This document shows, in pieces, positions 6,307-7,272 of a DNA stretch of 7,272 nucleotides. The notes beneath the pieces were generated by a model. It made no database searches, was not told the DNA's origin, and saw nothing but the letters and a program-made list of their open reading frames with translations. The stretch lies in assembly GCA_018663165.1 (NCBI GenBank), contig JABJES010000058.1:1-7272 (forward strand), read 5' to 3'. Position 1 is the first letter of the stretch. Each line of letters starts with the position of its first letter. A program made the position numbers and the translations under genes. This DNA is from Rhodospirillaceae bacterium (GTDB taxonomy: Bacteria; Pseudomonadota; Alphaproteobacteria; UBA11136).

Positions 6307-7227
6307 TTACTTATGAAGACGGTCGAATTCCTCACCCTCGAAGGCAATGAAGCCGTTGCAGAGTTCGGCATCACCGACCAGAGCGGCAAGACGCGCCCCG
6401 GTTTCTTCCGGGCCCGACGCACCAACAGCGACGGCCCGATAAGCTTCGCTTACCGCCACCATATCGACGTTGGCATGAGGTGACAGGCGAAAGCGGCTAA
6501 TTCCCAAATCGAGCAAATCACCCACATGCGCACTCAGATCGGTATAGGCATGTGACAAGGTCTGTACGCCATTGACTGCGAGAAATGGATCGCCATCCAG
6601 TGTACTAACCGTCATGCCGTCCGGATCCTCGGCGCAGACATACTGGCAGCCATCCTTATGCAACCCGTGGGCGCGGGCATGGTAGCAGCGCGCAGAAAGC
6701 GCCAATGGCAAGCGGCCAAACACCAGAACCTCCAGTTCCACAGGGCTGTTCATGGCAAGTGCAGCCACGGCATCCAGACCCAATTCCACCGGCAAACAAA
6801 CAGAGCAGGCACCGTTCGCCGCCAGATAGGCCAGCGTATCCTCGTTGTAGACGTTGACGTAGGGGCCGACAGCATGAGGCCGACCGGAAAGCAGCGCGGT
6901 AGCAGAGATGTCGTTGGCTTCGATGAGGATGTCCGCTTCCCCAACCTCGGCAGCCTCACGAATGCTGTCCATCTCACGTTTGTTCATAATTAAGGCGAGG
7001 GTCGAGAGGATGATCTTCTTATCCGCCGCGCGCAGGCGCTCGATAACTTCCGGGATATAGGGCGCAAAGAAGGGCGCACGTTTAGAGCACACCACCTCGC
7101 CGATGCACACCTGATCAACGTCGGCTTCGTCGGCGATGCGGAAATAGAAATCCCGCCATGCCGAAGGCGTCCAGTTGAACAACACCGGCCCCATGACCAG
7201 AGTCGTGCTTGGTGTGGCCGCGACCAT
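6307..7227 (-). CDS. ubiV: O2-independent ubiquinone biosynthesis protein UbiV (U32 family)
   Basis: UbiV forms a heterodimer with UbiU; in E. coli, together with the lipid-binding UbiT, it performs the ring hydroxylations of ubiquinone synthesis without O2. The 306-residue protein starts with the family-type GPVLFNW (13-19) and GEVVCSKR (43-50). The four cysteines that bind the [4Fe-4S] cluster in UbiV are recognisable: C47, C181, C194 and C198 (ARCYHARAHG then DGCQYVCAED), with the same 13- and 4-residue spacing as in E. coli. LPVELGLDAV follows at 145-154, and an ELCNGF block closes the protein (288-293). Extra cysteines occur at 41, 141, 144 and 290. No signal peptide is present, so it is cytoplasmic. 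The start at 7227 has an excellent AGGGAGG immediately upstream (7233-7239). A stop codon 13 nt upstream probably ends ubiU, so the two would be co-transcribed and oxygen-regulated from a promoter outside the window. Confidence 0.93.
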   Translation of the reverse strand: MVAATPSTTLVMGPVLFNWTPSAWRDFYFRIADEADVDQVCIGEVVCSKRAPFFAPYIPEVIERLRAADKKIILSTLALIMNKREMDSIREAAEVGEADILIEANDISATALLSGRPHAVGPYVNVYNEDTLAYLAANGACSVCLPVELGLDAVAALAMNSPVELEVLVFGRLPLALSARCYHARAHGLHKDGCQYVCAEDPDGMTVSTLDGDPFLAVNGVQTLSHAYTDLSAHVGDLLDLGISRFRLSPHANVDMVAVSEAYRAVAVGASGPEETGARLAALVGDAELCNGFIAFEGEEFDRLHK

Positions 7228-7240
7228 GAAACCCTCCCTT

Positions 7241-7272
7241 CTAACGCCATGCCTTTTGATAGGCGCCGGTTG
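7241..7272 (-). CDS. Possible C-terminal end of UbiU (partial)
   Basis: A minus-strand frame runs in from the window edge and ends at TAG (7241-7243), 13 nt before the ubiV start. Its nine visible residues are TGAYQKAWR. ubiU usually lies directly upstream of ubiV, and the spacing and position fit, but nine residues are too few to recognise the protein. The other two minus-strand frames here are ubiV's own frame and a frame that runs on as a shadow inside ubiV. Confidence 0.4.
   Translation of the reverse strand, partial: TGAYQKAWR

Overview
The window looks like chromosomal DNA of an aerobically respiring but oxygen-flexible alphaproteobacterium. The evidence is an aa3-type (A1) cytochrome c oxidase operon beginning ctaC-ctaD, a tldD gene divergent from ctaC (an arrangement I recall from alphaproteobacteria), and a ubiV gene of the oxygen-independent ubiquinone pathway. 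A Rhodospirillales-like marine or soil lineage is plausible, but this cannot be fixed from one window. I saw no insertion sequence, phage gene, tRNA, rRNA or CRISPR array.

Layout. Positions 1-1784 (minus strand) hold the start of the cytochrome oxidase operon: ctaC (subunit II, complete) and then ctaD (subunit I, first 302 residues, cut by the window edge). A 371-bp divergent intergenic region (1785-2155) separates ctaC from tldD. It contains an 8-bp perfect inverted repeat, a 7-C homopolymer and a moderate candidate promoter for tldD. tldD (2156-3589, plus strand) is complete and converges, with only 10 bp between the stop codons, on a minus-strand group: ubiU tail (tentative, at the right edge) - ubiV (6307-7227) - a MopB-family molybdopterin/[4Fe-4S] oxidoreductase (4058-6217) - a small NTF2-like protein (3600-3962).

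How the genes work together. CtaC and CtaD form the catalytic core of the proton-pumping terminal oxidase that uses O2. UbiV, with UbiU, carries out O2-independent ring hydroxylations that allow ubiquinone to be made without oxygen. The quinone pool would therefore be maintained in both aerobic and anaerobic growth. The molybdoenzyme has no signal peptide and no recognisable partner subunit in the window, so it is probably a soluble cytoplasmic oxidoreductase of unknown substrate. A good sigma70-like promoter (TTGAAT-17-TATATT) with a near-palindrome at the predicted start of transcription lies just upstream of it, so it can probably be transcribed separately from ubiV, with the NTF2-like gene as a likely co-transcribed partner. 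TldD is the metalloprotease half of the TldD/TldE(PmbA) pair; TldE is not in the window.

There is no clear sign of a wholly new system. The most open questions are the function of the MopB/NTF2-like pair beside ubiV, and the structured 63-bp inverted repeat between those two genes.
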